Below, one piece after another: positions 33,257 through 44,146 of a DNA stretch of 64,000 nt; within the stretch, counting starts at the first letter, position 1; each line of letters opens with the position of its first letter. Source of the stretch: Acidobacteriota bacterium (GTDB lineage Bacteria; Acidobacteriota; Blastocatellia; Pyrinomonadales; Pyrinomonadaceae); assembly GCA_003223935.1 (NCBI GenBank), contig QHXQ01000023.1, positions 34,925 to 98,924 on the forward strand, written 5' to 3'. A program made the translations under genes and the position numbers. The notes below the pieces were generated by a model, which saw nothing but the letters and a program-made list of their open reading frames with translations, ran no database searches and was not told the DNA's origin.

Positions 33257-34156
33257 TCACAGTTCGTGCCCCGTGAGCAGCCTGTAAGCTTCGAAGTAGC
33301 GCGCCGTCGTGGCCGCGGCGACTGCGGGCGGGAGCGGCGGCGCAGGCGGCCGTTTGTCCCAATCGAGCGTTTCGAGATAATCGCGCACGTACTGTTTGTC
33401 GAACGAGCTTTGCGCGCGACCCGGCTCATACTCGCTCGCGGGCCAGAAGCGCGAAGAGTCGGGCGTCAGAACTTCGTCAATCAAAATGATCTCGCCGTTC
33501 TGAGCGCGGCCGAATTCAAACTTGGTGTCGGCGATGATGATGCCACGTGCGTGCGCGTGGGCTTCGGCTGCGCGATAGAGCGCGAGCGCCGTGTCGCGCA
33601 GATGCGCGGTCACGTCAGTGCCGACGATCTCGCGCATGCGCGCTTCGCTGATATTCTCGTCGTGCCCCTCTTCGGCTTTGGTCGCGGGCGTGAAGATGGG
33701 CGCGGGCAGTTTGTCGGCTTCGCGCAAGTCCGGCGGCAACTTGTGTCCACAGATTTCGCCTGTGCGTTGATAATCCTTCCAGCCTGAGCCGGCCAAATAG
33801 CCGCGCACGACGCATTCGACCGGAAACACCTCCGTGCGCCTGACGAGCATCGAGCGACCACGCAATTCTTCGGCGTGTCGGTTGATCTGCTCAGGCATCT
33901 GTGCAATGTCGGTCGTGAGCAGATGATGCGGCGTGACGTGCGCGAGCCGCTCAAACCAGAAGCGCGAGAGCGCGGTGAGCACTTCGCCTTTGCGCGCGAT
34001 CTGCGTCGGCAGGATGCAATCGAAGGCGGAGATGCGGTCGGTGGCGACGATGAGCAGGCGCTCGGCGTCAACCGCATAAACATCGCGCACTTTGCCGCGT
34101 CGCACCAGTTCGAGATCGGTGAAAGAAGTCTGATTGACTGGCGAGAGGGCGCTCAT
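33257..34156 (-). CDS. purC: phosphoribosylaminoimidazole-succinocarboxamide synthase
   Basis: This 299-residue protein matches SAICAR synthetase of the longer type: GKVRDVYAVDAERLLIVATDRISAFDCILP, the ATP-site region VVRGYLAGSGWKDYQ, GIIIADTKFEFG and LIDEVLTPDSSRFWPA, then SFDKQYVRDYLE. It condenses CAIR with aspartate using ATP in purine biosynthesis. The ATG at 34156 gives MSALSPVNQTSF; a GTG at 34192 adds 12 residues. Other pur genes are not in the window. cvpA follows in the same direction. Confidence 0.95.
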   Translation of the reverse strand: MSALSPVNQTSFTDLELVRRGKVRDVYAVDAERLLIVATDRISAFDCILPTQIARKGEVLTALSRFWFERLAHVTPHHLLTTDIAQMPEQINRHAEELRGRSMLVRRTEVFPVECVVRGYLAGSGWKDYQRTGEICGHKLPPDLREADKLPAPIFTPATKAEEGHDENISEARMREIVGTDVTAHLRDTALALYRAAEAHAHARGIIIADTKFEFGRAQNGEIILIDEVLTPDSSRFWPASEYEPGRAQSSFDKQYVRDYLETLDWDKRPPAPPLPPAVAAATTARYFEAYRLLTGHEL

Positions 34157-34296
34157 GTCTTTCTGCTTTATCAGCGGCCGGCTTGAAGTCACGCGCTTGC
34201 ACGTGCGTTAGTGGCGGGCGGGATTGTGCGCGCGCGCCATTAGTTTGTCAAGATGGAGAGATCGAAAGAGTGTGCGCAAATAATCGGCCGCGTATC

Positions 34297-34372
34297 GGGT
34301 CAGTACCGGCTGCTGCAAGCGGGCGGGTCTTGATTGCATCATCCAGTCTGTAAACGCAGGCGGTACTGGCGT
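34297..34372. repeat. palindromic repeat element (decayed copy 2)
   Basis: GGGTCAGTACCGGCTGCTG and AAGCGGGCGGGT resemble the left arm of the element at 15312-15410, and ACGCAGGCGGTACTGG resembles its right arm. The two arms no longer pair perfectly. It lies in the 282-bp gap between divergent purC and the M1 peptidase gene. Confidence 0.6.
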
Positions 34373-34438
34373 GCTCACAGCCGCGCATTTGATCTTCCGC
34401 GTCGGTTGCTTTACAAACGTAACACAGGAACAGCGAAC

Positions 34439-37063
34439 ATGAAGAAAGTTACACGCCGCCGCGCACGCCTGATCAGTTTCTGCCTCGTGCTGCTGCTCGC
34501 GCAGGGGCAAACGATCACAATCAGCGCGCAGACAAACTCCGCCAGTGCCAGCCAGACGCACGCTCTGCCGTTGCCGCACAGCGTCCCGCCGCACAACTAC
34601 GACATGCGCCACGTCAAACTCGATCTGCGCTTCGATTGGGAACGCGAACAAGCTCTAGGCACGGCGACGCTCACGTTTGCGCCCGCTGCGCCCGCTGTGC
34701 AGCGCGTCGAATTCGATGCGGCGAATATGACCTTTACGGGCGTGCAACTCAGCACAGGCGCGGCGCTCAAGTATGAGCCGGACGAGCACGCAGAGAAGCT
34801 GCGCGTCGAGCTTGATCGCGCGTATCAACCGGGCGAGACGATCACGGTCGTCGTCGCTTATCACACGAACGGGCGCGTCCACGAGTTAGGCAGCGGCAAC
34901 TATGCGCGCGGCCTCGTCTTCAATCAACCGACGCCGAACGATCCTCTGAGTCGGCGGCAAATCTATTCGCAAGGCGAATCGGAGTTCAATCATCTGTGGT
35001 TTCCTGCTTACGATCACCCAGACGATTTTGCGACCTCAGAGTTGAATGCGACAGTTGAACGCCCGCTTCAAGTCGTCTCCAACGGCCGGCTCGTCGAGGT
35101 GACGGAGAACAAAGACAACACGCGCACGTTCCACTGGCTGATGGACGAGCCGCACGCGAACTATCTCACGTCCATCGTGGTCGGCGAGTACACGAAGATC
35201 GAACAGGCTGACGACGGCGTGCCCGTCGTCAATTACGTCTATCCGAACGAGGTCGCGGAAGGGAAGTTGACAACGGCGCGGCTCGCGGACATGGTCCGCT
35301 ACTTCTCCGAGAAAACCGGCGTCAAATATCCTTATCCGCAGTACGCGCAAGTCATGGTGCACAACTTCCCCGGCGGCATGGAGAACATCTCTGCGACGAC
35401 GCAGACCGATACGTTGATCCACGATGCGCGCACCGAGATTGATCAGACGAGCGATAGTCTCGAATCACACGAACTCGCGCATCAGTGGTTCGGCGATTAC
35501 GTGACCTGCCGCGATTGGGCCGACATCTGGTTGAACGAAGGCTTCGCCACTTACTTCGAGGCATTGTGGGATGAACACTTGTTGGGCCGCGACGAGTTTC
35601 TCTACAGCGACGTGCGCGCGGATCAGAACGCATATCTTGAAGCGTGGGCGCGGGCCCAGCGCCGGCCCATCGTGACGAAGAACTACAGCGACCCCGAAGC
35701 ACTCTTCGATGTCTATGCCTATCAACGCGGCGGCGCGGTCTTGCACATGCTGCGCTCTGTGCTCGGCGATGAACAGTGGTGGCGCGCGCTCAATCATTAC
35801 CTGACCAAGTACGCGCATCAGCCGGTGGAGACCGAACAGTTTCGCGCTGCCATTGAAGAGGCGACTGGGCAGAAGCTCGATTGGTTCTTCGACGAGTGGG
35901 TTTACAAGTTGGGGCATCCCGTCTTGCGCGTGACGCAAAAATACGACGCACCGACGCAAGTCTTGACGCTCGACGTGCGCCAAGAACAGCAGCCCGATCC
36001 GCACAGTCCTTACCCGCAAGCCGCGTTCTTCCGCATGCCGGTTGATGTAGAGATCGGCACAGCGAAGGGCGCGCACGTCGAGCGCGTGCAGCTCGCGCCC
36101 ATTGCTGATCAATCGTTCACCTTCAAAGTTGACAGTCCACCGCTCCTCGTCAATTTCGATTACGGGCGCACGCTGATCAAGGAACTCCATTTCGATAAGC
36201 CGACCGGCGAGTTGCTCTATCAACTCGCGCACGACGAGGACGTAACGGGGCGCACTTGGGCGCTCGGTCAGTTGCGCGTGCGCTTGCATCAAACACAGAC
36301 CGATGGGGCGGAGCAGCGACGGATCACAGATGCTGTCGGCGCGGCGCTCGTGACCGACAAGTTCTGGGGCGTGCGCAACGAGGCGGCGCGCGTACTCGCC
36401 GGTTTACAGGGCGAGCAGGTGCGTGCGAGTCTGCTGGCGGCGACGAAAGATCAAAAGCCGCAGGTGCGTGCACAGGCCATCAACGCGCTTGGCGAAAGCC
36501 GCGATCCGAAGTTGGCTGATCTCTATCAACAGGCGCTCGGCGACGAGAGTTACATGGTCGTCGGCGCGGCGGCGGAGGCATTAGGGAAAACGAAACAGCC
36601 GGCCGCTTACGATGCGCTCTTGAAGTTGCTCGACGCGCCTTCGTGGCGCGAGAAGTTGCAAGCGGCGGCGCTCGTCGGGCTGGCAGAGACGGGCGATAAG
36701 CGCGCGCTCGAACCCGGCTTGCGCTATGCCGGTCCCGAACACTCGCCGGATGTGCGCAAGGCGGCCGTCCTGCTGCTCGGCGCGCTCGGCAAGAACGACC
36801 CGCGCACCTTGCCCGTGTTGCTGCAAACCTTGCGTCAGTGTGTCGCCAACAGCGACATCACGTTGGGCGTGGCAACGGCGCAAGCGATTTATGAATTGGA
36901 CGACGAACAGGGCTTGCGGCAACTGCACAGCATCCTTGTGTTCGTCAACAAGCTGGTCACAGACGCTGACTTGCGCGCCTTCACCGCGCTGGTCGAAGAG
37001 CGCCTGCAACAGAAGCAGGCACCGCCGCCACAGAAGCCAGCACAGAAACAGAGCAATAAATAG
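34439..37063 (+). CDS. M1 family zinc aminopeptidase with C-terminal HEAT repeats
   Basis: This 874-residue exported enzyme starts with a signal peptide (ARLISFCLVLLLAQGQTITISAQ). The M1 core shows the exopeptidase motif GGMENIS and the zinc site HELAHQWFGDYVTCRDWADIWLNEGFATY (HExxH plus the downstream Glu), with the catalytic tyrosine region FDVYAYQRGGAVLHMLR. From about residue 620 it carries HEAT-type repeats (VRNEAARVLAGLQGEQVRASLLAATKDQKPQVRAQAINALGES). It should trim peptides in the periplasm or outside the cell. A longer frame upstream is rejected because the ATG at 34439 gives the signal peptide. Confidence 0.93.
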   Translation: MKKVTRRRARLISFCLVLLLAQGQTITISAQTNSASASQTHALPLPHSVPPHNYDMRHVKLDLRFDWEREQALGTATLTFAPAAPAVQRVEFDAANMTFTGVQLSTGAALKYEPDEHAEKLRVELDRAYQPGETITVVVAYHTNGRVHELGSGNYARGLVFNQPTPNDPLSRRQIYSQGESEFNHLWFPAYDHPDDFATSELNATVERPLQVVSNGRLVEVTENKDNTRTFHWLMDEPHANYLTSIVVGEYTKIEQADDGVPVVNYVYPNEVAEGKLTTARLADMVRYFSEKTGVKYPYPQYAQVMVHNFPGGMENISATTQTDTLIHDARTEIDQTSDSLESHELAHQWFGDYVTCRDWADIWLNEGFATYFEALWDEHLLGRDEFLYSDVRADQNAYLEAWARAQRRPIVTKNYSDPEALFDVYAYQRGGAVLHMLRSVLGDEQWWRALNHYLTKYAHQPVETEQFRAAIEEATGQKLDWFFDEWVYKLGHPVLRVTQKYDAPTQVLTLDVRQEQQPDPHSPYPQAAFFRMPVDVEIGTAKGAHVERVQLAPIADQSFTFKVDSPPLLVNFDYGRTLIKELHFDKPTGELLYQLAHDEDVTGRTWALGQLRVRLHQTQTDGAEQRRITDAVGAALVTDKFWGVRNEAARVLAGLQGEQVRASLLAATKDQKPQVRAQAINALGESRDPKLADLYQQALGDESYMVVGAAAEALGKTKQPAAYDALLKLLDAPSWREKLQAAALVGLAETGDKRALEPGLRYAGPEHSPDVRKAAVLLLGALGKNDPRTLPVLLQTLRQCVANSDITLGVATAQAIYELDDEQGLRQLHSILVFVNKLVTDADLRAFTALVEERLQQKQAPPPQKPAQKQSNK

Positions 37064-37097
37064 TCAAAGGCGCGCGGGCACACGTGTAAAATCCCGA

Positions 37098-37149
37098 TGC
37101 GCGCCGATCGGTCGCTATGCGTTTGCGCCCAGCGACCGATCGGCGCGCA
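37098..37149. repeat. perfect 19-bp inverted repeat hairpin
   Basis: TGCGCGCCGATCGGTCGCT and its exact reverse complement flank a 14-base loop, between the M1 peptidase and the response regulator. It is followed by an AT-rich stretch without a T-run. It resembles a REP element. Confidence 0.7.
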
Positions 37150-37285
37150 AGCTAAAATTAAGAACTTAATGCTTGAGTTTAAGCGGCTTATCCTGTTATA
37201 GTTTTGAGTGGTCGGCGTCGTATCGGCGGCTCCGACAGCAATCTCGCCTACAGCGAGCTTCGCACCTACGCAACCAGACGCCCCG

Positions 37286-38059
<774 letters not shown>

Positions 38060-38274
38060 CGCTCACGCGCTCGCCGCGCTGAAGGTTTTCACACCTACAA
38101 CTCGCTGCCGAGGCCAAACTACAGCAAGGCCGATCAGCGACCACCAATACAAGCGCAATCAGACTCGTCCGGCATTCTACTCTTGAACGTCTGACTCGCT
38201 CGTGAGCGAACGCGCCGCCCGGCACGCTCGCTCACGAGCCACCTGCTCGAAGCAACAAACCGGGTTGAAATATC

Positions 38275-40743
38275 ATGCTTGAATTCAGCTTCAAAAATAC
38301 TCGCCACCTCCGTTGGGGTCTCGCCGCAGCGAGCGTCATCGGTCTGTCCATCTGGCCCATCGTCACACCACAAGCACAACGCGGCGGCAGCGAAACACCC
38401 GTCAGCGTGACCGGCGTGACGACGCACACGAAAGGCCAAGACGCGGTCGTCACGGTCTCAGGCGACGGCGCGCTCTCACGTGCGCAGACATGGCAGGACG
38501 ACGAAGGCTTCCACGTAGTCGTCTATAAAGGGCAGGGTGCGATGCGCAATTTGCCGCGCGGCGTGAAGGCGCGGCGTGTGGGCGACTCTTTGGAGTTGAT
38601 CGTGCCGGTCAAGCCGGGCGGCAGCGTCTATGTCGAGCCGCGCTTCAATCAACTTGATCTGGTTGTCGGCGGCGGCCTGCAAGCAGGCGCAAGCGAGAGT
38701 GCGCGGCAAGCGGCGCACGCGAGTCCGGCGCAAGCCTCAGAGGTTGAACAGGGCGGGCGAACTGCAAGCAGAGGCAGGCAAGCAAGTGAGCAGAGCAGTA
38801 CGGAAGCATCTGCGCGTGAGAGCGAAGCCGACGCACGTGCTCGCAGCAAGCACAAGTTGTCGAGCGCGAACTCCGGTGCGATAGCGCAGGCGGCGCACAA
38901 CGAACCACCAGCGAGCGCGCCGGCCCACGTGCCGCAAGCCGCACAGAATCACGCGCCGCCGCAAGTGGCGCAGAACATCTTGCCGTCGTCGTATCAGGAC
39001 AACGCCGCAGCGGCACAGAGCCAGCCGCCGGCAGCGCAGCCAGCAACGCAACCGGCGCAAGCACAGCCGGTTGAAAATTCGACCGGGACGATCATGCCCG
39101 GTTCGACATTCAGTGTCTTGGGCGTGGGCTTGCTCGTTGGTATGACGGCTGTGCTGTTCATCTACCGGCGACGGCGTAATGTTGATGATGGTTGGGAAGA
39201 AGTAACGGATGAAGAGACCTCGACGGCGATGACCAAGCTCGCGCCACAATCGCTCAGCCAGACGGAGGCGAAGGCGCAGAGCAGCAACACACAAGGTCAC
39301 AGTGCGACGCATCTTGAGCTGCACCCGCAGGGCGACCGGCGCAAGGGCGATAACCGGCGCAGGCATTTGGGCCGGCGCGCAGATGATAAACAGCAAGGCG
39401 CGACTGCGTCGGCTGCGCCGCAGCAGAACGGGACGAAGAGCGAGCGCAAGGCAGACGCCTTCCATTTGTCGCCGCCCGCAGTTATCTTCGGCGCGTTTCG
39501 GATCGATCAAGAGGTCGAAAAACTTTTACAAGGACAACCGCACAGCATCGAGGTGCTCGCCTCCCGCGCGCCGGATGATCGCCGCGCCGTCGAGACCTCG
39601 CTGCTGAAGGCGCTGCAATCGAGCGCGCTTGGCGAAGCAGAGAAACGACGCGCGCGCGCGGCGCTCGAAGAGTATGGCTTCGTCGCACGCGAGAGTGCGA
39701 CACTACTTGCGGCGCATGAATCATATGAACGCACATCGGCGGCGCGCGTGCTCGGTCAGATCGGCTCGCCCGCGTCGCTGCCGTTTCTACTCGAAGCTTT
39801 GCACGACCATGAGCACGTCGTCTGCACGGAAGCGGTTGCCAGTCTCGGCACGCTCGGCCTGCCTTCGGCTATCGGTGCGCTGCTCGATCTGGCGCGGCGT
39901 CATCCAGAACTCCCCGCGCCGCTCCTCAGTCGCGCCTTGAGCGCCTGCTCTTTGGACTGCGTTGATGTGCAGATGGACGAAACGGAAGGCCGGCTGCTCG
40001 GCGATGGCTTGTTCACGGGCGACATTGATGGGCTTGAGCCGGTCGCAGAGATCGAACAACTGCCCGAATGGCTCGACGACCCGATGCTCGCCGACGCGCT
40101 CGAACGACTCAGCAGCACAGATGTCGAAGCCCGCACCGCCGCCGCGCAGCAACTCGCACAGTTCCAAGTGCAGCGCGCGGTTGAGGCGCTCGCTTTTGTC
40201 GCCGACACCGATCCGAATCCGACCGTGCGCGCCACAGCCGTCACGAGTCTCGGCATCATCGGACACGAGTCTGTGTTCGCAGCGATCTTGATCGCGATGG
40301 CAGACGAAGCGCGCGAGGTGCGTGCGGCGGCGGCGCGTGCGTTGTCGCGTCTGAGCTTTGATCGCGCGGATGCTTACGTGCGTGTGATCGAGTCGTACGA
40401 TGCGGAGTTGAAAAACAGAATCGCGCAGGCGAGCGTCAAAGCGGGGCTGGCGACGAAGGCTTTGGATCGGCTGGCCAGCGAAGACCGCCGCCAAGCTTAC
40501 GAAGCCTTCTCGCTGCTCTCGCTCGTCATCAAGGGTGGCGCGACTGAGTTGATCTTGCAAGTGGTCGAACAACCGGGCGAGTTGGGCGTGCGGCTGGCGG
40601 CAGCGCGGTTGCTCGCTTTGCAGGGCGGGGCCGACGCGATCAAGCGGCTGCGCCGCGTCGCGCTCGGCGACGGCGCGCCCGAAAAACTGCGCAACGCCAT
40701 CCTCGAAGCCATCTACCGCGACGACCACGCGGCAGTCGAATAG
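38275..40743 (+). CDS. membrane protein with AMIN-like domain and HEAT repeats (paralogue 1)
   Basis: This 822-residue protein has an N-terminal export signal or anchor (WGLAAASVIGLSIWPIVTPQAQ), an AMIN-like beta domain (TVSGDGALSRAQTWQDDEGFHVVVYKG...VEPRFNQLDLVV), a Gln/Ala/Pro-rich linker, a membrane helix near 280-300 (STFSVLGVGLLVGMTAVLFIYRRRR) and a C-terminal half of HEAT repeats (SAARVLGQIGSPASLPFLLEALHD; VRATAVTSLGIIGHES). The AMIN-like part would be outside and HEAT repeats inside the cell. It is a tandem paralogue of the next gene: both end with a segment like RRQAYEAFSLLSLVIKGG and AILEAIYR. Function unknown; envelope or cell-wall scaffolding is possible. Confidence 0.75.
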   Translation: MLEFSFKNTRHLRWGLAAASVIGLSIWPIVTPQAQRGGSETPVSVTGVTTHTKGQDAVVTVSGDGALSRAQTWQDDEGFHVVVYKGQGAMRNLPRGVKARRVGDSLELIVPVKPGGSVYVEPRFNQLDLVVGGGLQAGASESARQAAHASPAQASEVEQGGRTASRGRQASEQSSTEASARESEADARARSKHKLSSANSGAIAQAAHNEPPASAPAHVPQAAQNHAPPQVAQNILPSSYQDNAAAAQSQPPAAQPATQPAQAQPVENSTGTIMPGSTFSVLGVGLLVGMTAVLFIYRRRRNVDDGWEEVTDEETSTAMTKLAPQSLSQTEAKAQSSNTQGHSATHLELHPQGDRRKGDNRRRHLGRRADDKQQGATASAAPQQNGTKSERKADAFHLSPPAVIFGAFRIDQEVEKLLQGQPHSIEVLASRAPDDRRAVETSLLKALQSSALGEAEKRRARAALEEYGFVARESATLLAAHESYERTSAARVLGQIGSPASLPFLLEALHDHEHVVCTEAVASLGTLGLPSAIGALLDLARRHPELPAPLLSRALSACSLDCVDVQMDETEGRLLGDGLFTGDIDGLEPVAEIEQLPEWLDDPMLADALERLSSTDVEARTAAAQQLAQFQVQRAVEALAFVADTDPNPTVRATAVTSLGIIGHESVFAAILIAMADEAREVRAAAARALSRLSFDRADAYVRVIESYDAELKNRIAQASVKAGLATKALDRLASEDRRQAYEAFSLLSLVIKGGATELILQVVEQPGELGVRLAAARLLALQGGADAIKRLRRVALGDGAPEKLRNAILEAIYRDDHAAVE

Positions 40744-40752
40744 GCAAGTCAC

Positions 40753-40816
40753 GAGTCTGGAGTTGAGAGTCGAGCGTCAAAAAACTTTTGTCTTCTGATT
40801 CTTGACTCTCGACTGT
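40753..40816. repeat. inverted heptamer element H (between HEAT paralogues)
   Basis: GAGTCTG, GAGTTGA, GAGTCGA, GCGTCAA on the left and CTTGACT, CTCGACT on the right, followed by GTTTTTC, which could act as a terminator. Confidence 0.68.
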
Positions 40817-40896
40817 TTTTCGTGACAACAGGGCAGAGCTTATTGCATAATGCGCTCGTCCAGACACGCGCCCTTTGCAAACCTCGTAACACAGCA

Positions 40897-43800
40897 ATGC
40901 GTCACATAGAGACCATGCCCCTGACTCATCGTTTACGTCACACGTGTACCGTTGCGCTCATCGTCGTCTGCTGCCTCTTCGCGGCAAACGCGCGTGCGCA
41001 GCAGAACGACAACAGCGCGCCGGCCAAGCCGCGCAGCAAAAACATCGCGCGCATGAGTAGCAGCGACGCGCCCGGCGGCGCGAAGGTCACGATCACCTCC
41101 GATGGCGTGCTCAACGACTACTCGGCCTACAGAAGCGGCGACCATTTCTACGTCGTCATCCCGCAAGCCAACGCCAGCAAGATCGGCGGCGTGCGCGGGC
41201 ACGGCTTTGAAGGCGCACAGGTGAAACGGCGCGGGCCGGACGTAGTCATGTCCTTCAAGTTACAGCCCGGCGCATCGGCCCGCGTGGATCAACGCTTCAA
41301 TCAACTCGTCGTACAGTTCAACGCGCCCGAGGTCACCGAGCAGACTGCAACGAAGAACACGAATCAGCCGACGCAACAACCGCCGCCCGACGCGCGCACG
41401 CAGACGAGAACGCCGGTCGAACTATCAGGCACGCCCAGCCCGACGCCGGCCAACGCGCGCCCGACGCCCTTGGTAAATCAACAGACGCAGACCGCCAGTC
41501 AACTGCCGCCGGGCCTCGTGCCGACGCCGCTCATCTCGGCCACACAAGGCCCACAAGGCGCGCTGCCCACGCCATCCGTCGCGCCGAGTCCGTCGGTTTC
41601 GCCGAGTGTCGCGCCGTCCGCGCCGCCTGAGCAGATCGCGCAACTGCAACCGACGCAGGTTGCGCCTGTGATTACGACTAATCAACCTGCGCCCTCTGCG
41701 GCAGCGCCCGTCAGTCTGGGCGCGACCATCTTGCGCAACTGGCCTTGGTTCGTCATCGCGCTGATCGTGCTCGCGGGCCTCGGTCTCTTCGTCTTCGCGC
41801 GTGGCTCAGAGCGTCGCGAGCAGTTGCCGCCATCGGTCACGCCGAGCACGAGCGCAGCCACAGGCACAACCAAAAGCGCAACTACACCTGCGACGACAAG
41901 TGCGACAACTCCAAGCGCGCTCCCGAACGCAGACACGGCCACGGCTATCGCCGCTGAGACGACCGCTACGGCCGTGCCGCCCGTCGTGGCGGTGAAGAAG
42001 TCGAAGAAGGCGGCGGCGGCGGCGCGGAAGCGAGAGGAACAGAAGCGAAAAGAGGAGCACAAGCGAGAGGCGGAAACAACTGCGGCCGCTGCGCCGCCGG
42101 TTGAAGCTGGGACGACGACGCAGCCGTTGGTGTCAGCAACCGGGTCTGAGGTTGACGCGGGCGCAATCGCTGCGGCGACGAGCGGCGCTGTTGTGAGTGG
42201 CGCTGTCATTGCGTCGGCCGAAGCCGCGCCGCCGGTCGTCAGCGAATCTGATCGCGTCGCTGAGGAGACGCGCAAACTGCTCGCGGGCGAGAGCTACGAC
42301 GAAACGCTGATCAATGCGCCGGATGCGACGACGCGCCAACTTGTCGCCGCCGAGTTGATGACCGCGCTCGCCACCGAGAGCGATAGCACCGCCGTCGAGC
42401 GCGCCCGCGTCGCCTTCATCAATCATGGCTACTTCGCAGACGTGACGCGCGATCTTCGTTCAGCCGAAGCGCCCAAGCAGCGCGCCTCAGCCGCGCGCAC
42501 GCTCGGGCTGGTCAGCGACCGCACAGCCACGCCGCACCTCATCGCCGCGCTCGAAGACCCTGCGCCCGAAGTGCGCCGCGCTGCGGTCGAGGCGCTGGCA
42601 GAGTTGCAAGACCCTGCGGCGCGCAGTGCGCTCGAAGCTCTGCGTTGGCGCGAGACCTCGCGCCAAATTCCGCGCCAGCTAATCCAACGCGCCATCGAAG
42701 TCTGCACCGTCGCCGCGCCGGTTGAGACTCAAGCAGCAGCACAGACAGAAGTACAGACTGAGGCGCAGATGGTTGCGCCGCCGTTCGAAGCGGCGACGAC
42801 CGAAGCGCCGGTTGGGCAAGAGCCGACACCTGAACCGGCGAGCGTTGCCGAGACGACAACCGAAGTCGGCGCTGCGACCGAGCCTGTTGTAACGACCGAG
42901 CATGAAGCAGCAGTCGAAACCGCGCCTGAAGCCGCGCCGGTCGAGACCGCAACTGAGGTCTTACCCGCGCCCGAAAGCGCAGACGAGGCTGCGACTGCGC
43001 CGAGCGCGGCTGACAGCACCGCCATTGAAGTTGCGCCGTCAGTCGAAACCGTCGCACCGTCAGTCGAGGCCGCACCGGCCGTTGTTACGAGCGCACCGGA
43101 AGCGCAGGCGGCCGAACAAGCCGCGCCAACCGCATCAGTCTTGGTAGCTGAATCGCTGCCTGCGACGGAGTCTGCGTCCACGACTGGCACGGCTGTCGCT
43201 GACGATTGGATTGACATTGACGTGGCCGAGCGCAAGCTCGACAGTGCCACACCAACCGCCGCGCCAATGACTGTCGAGCAAATCGTCGAAGGAGACTTGC
43301 TCGGAATCGAAGCGCCCGCCGGGGCAACTGCTTCGAGTGAAGCGACGACCGCTCCGGCTGCGGTCGAAGAGGTGAAAGAGATCGATCTACTACCGGCCGA
43401 GACTGTGACAACGACGGCAGCACCGGCAGCAGCCGAAGAACTCATGCCGGTGGTCGAATCGGTCGAGTCGGGCGAGCCGACGGTCGTGTCGGAGAAAGAG
43501 ATCGATCTGTCGGGCACGGCAGCGCCGCAGGCTGCGGACGCGCCGAAGGCGATGCAGCTCAGGCTCGAAAGCGAAGACGCGGGCGAGCGCGCAGCCGCCG
43601 TGCTTGCGCTCACACATCTCAACCACGCGGAAGCCTTCCGCCAAATCTCCACAGCCTTTGACGATCCGACGACGGAAGTACGCGAGGCCGCCGCGCGTGC
43701 GCTCTACACGCTCGCAGACGACCGCGCCGATTCGTTCACGCGCGCGCTACGCGAAGCGCCGGTTGAGCGGCGGCGGCGCATCGGTGCGGCCATCGCCGCT

Positions 43801-44115
43801 TCGGGTCTCGCCGACGAAGCCATCTCGAACCTGACCGGCGAGAGTCGAGACAAAACTTACGACGCCTTCTCGCTCTTGTTCTTGATGGCCAAAGCGGGCG
43901 AGACCGCGCCGCTCATCCGCGCTATCGAGACGCATCCGGACAACGAAGTGCGCCTCGCGGTCGTGAAGCTGTTGGCGCTCTCCGGGCAACAAGAGATTCT
44001 GCCTTCCTTCCGCCGCCTCGCCGTGCGCGGCTCGCTCCCCACGGAAGTCCGCTCGGCCGTGATGGAGGCTATCTATCAAATCAGCAGCCAACCCAACGCC
44101 ACGCCCACCGCATGA
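40897..44115 (+). CDS. membrane protein with AMIN-like domain and HEAT repeats (paralogue 2)
   Basis: This 1072-residue protein starts with a signal peptide (TCTVALIVVCCLFAANARAQ), an AMIN-like domain (ITSDGVLNDYSAYRSGDHFYVVIP...DQRFNQLVVQF), a Pro/Thr-rich linker, a membrane helix (NWPWFVIALIVLAGLGLFVFA, about 280) and then two HEAT blocks separated by about 270 residues of Ala/Thr/Glu/Val low-complexity sequence. The second block (DKTYDAFSLLFLMAKAG...AVMEAIYQ) matches the end of paralogue 1. Start uncertain: ATG at 40897 or 40915. A duplication of the upstream gene followed by growth of the linker is the simplest history. Confidence 0.72.
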   Translation: MRHIETMPLTHRLRHTCTVALIVVCCLFAANARAQQNDNSAPAKPRSKNIARMSSSDAPGGAKVTITSDGVLNDYSAYRSGDHFYVVIPQANASKIGGVRGHGFEGAQVKRRGPDVVMSFKLQPGASARVDQRFNQLVVQFNAPEVTEQTATKNTNQPTQQPPPDARTQTRTPVELSGTPSPTPANARPTPLVNQQTQTASQLPPGLVPTPLISATQGPQGALPTPSVAPSPSVSPSVAPSAPPEQIAQLQPTQVAPVITTNQPAPSAAAPVSLGATILRNWPWFVIALIVLAGLGLFVFARGSERREQLPPSVTPSTSAATGTTKSATTPATTSATTPSALPNADTATAIAAETTATAVPPVVAVKKSKKAAAAARKREEQKRKEEHKREAETTAAAAPPVEAGTTTQPLVSATGSEVDAGAIAAATSGAVVSGAVIASAEAAPPVVSESDRVAEETRKLLAGESYDETLINAPDATTRQLVAAELMTALATESDSTAVERARVAFINHGYFADVTRDLRSAEAPKQRASAARTLGLVSDRTATPHLIAALEDPAPEVRRAAVEALAELQDPAARSALEALRWRETSRQIPRQLIQRAIEVCTVAAPVETQAAAQTEVQTEAQMVAPPFEAATTEAPVGQEPTPEPASVAETTTEVGAATEPVVTTEHEAAVETAPEAAPVETATEVLPAPESADEAATAPSAADSTAIEVAPSVETVAPSVEAAPAVVTSAPEAQAAEQAAPTASVLVAESLPATESASTTGTAVADDWIDIDVAERKLDSATPTAAPMTVEQIVEGDLLGIEAPAGATASSEATTAPAAVEEVKEIDLLPAETVTTTAAPAAAEELMPVVESVESGEPTVVSEKEIDLSGTAAPQAADAPKAMQLRLESEDAGERAAAVLALTHLNHAEAFRQISTAFDDPTTEVREAAARALYTLADDRADSFTRALREAPVERRRRIGAAIAASGLADEAISNLTGESRDKTYDAFSLLFLMAKAGETAPLIRAIETHPDNEVRLAVVKLLALSGQQEILPSFRRLAVRGSLPTEVRSAVMEAIYQISSQPNATPTA

Positions 44116-44146
44116 GATCACAAGCTTAACTTAACCGGCTTACAAG

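Noticed and set aside
43604..43834. Small basic protein frame within the second HEAT gene
   Set aside because: Out-of-frame shadow of the HEAT-repeat coding sequence.
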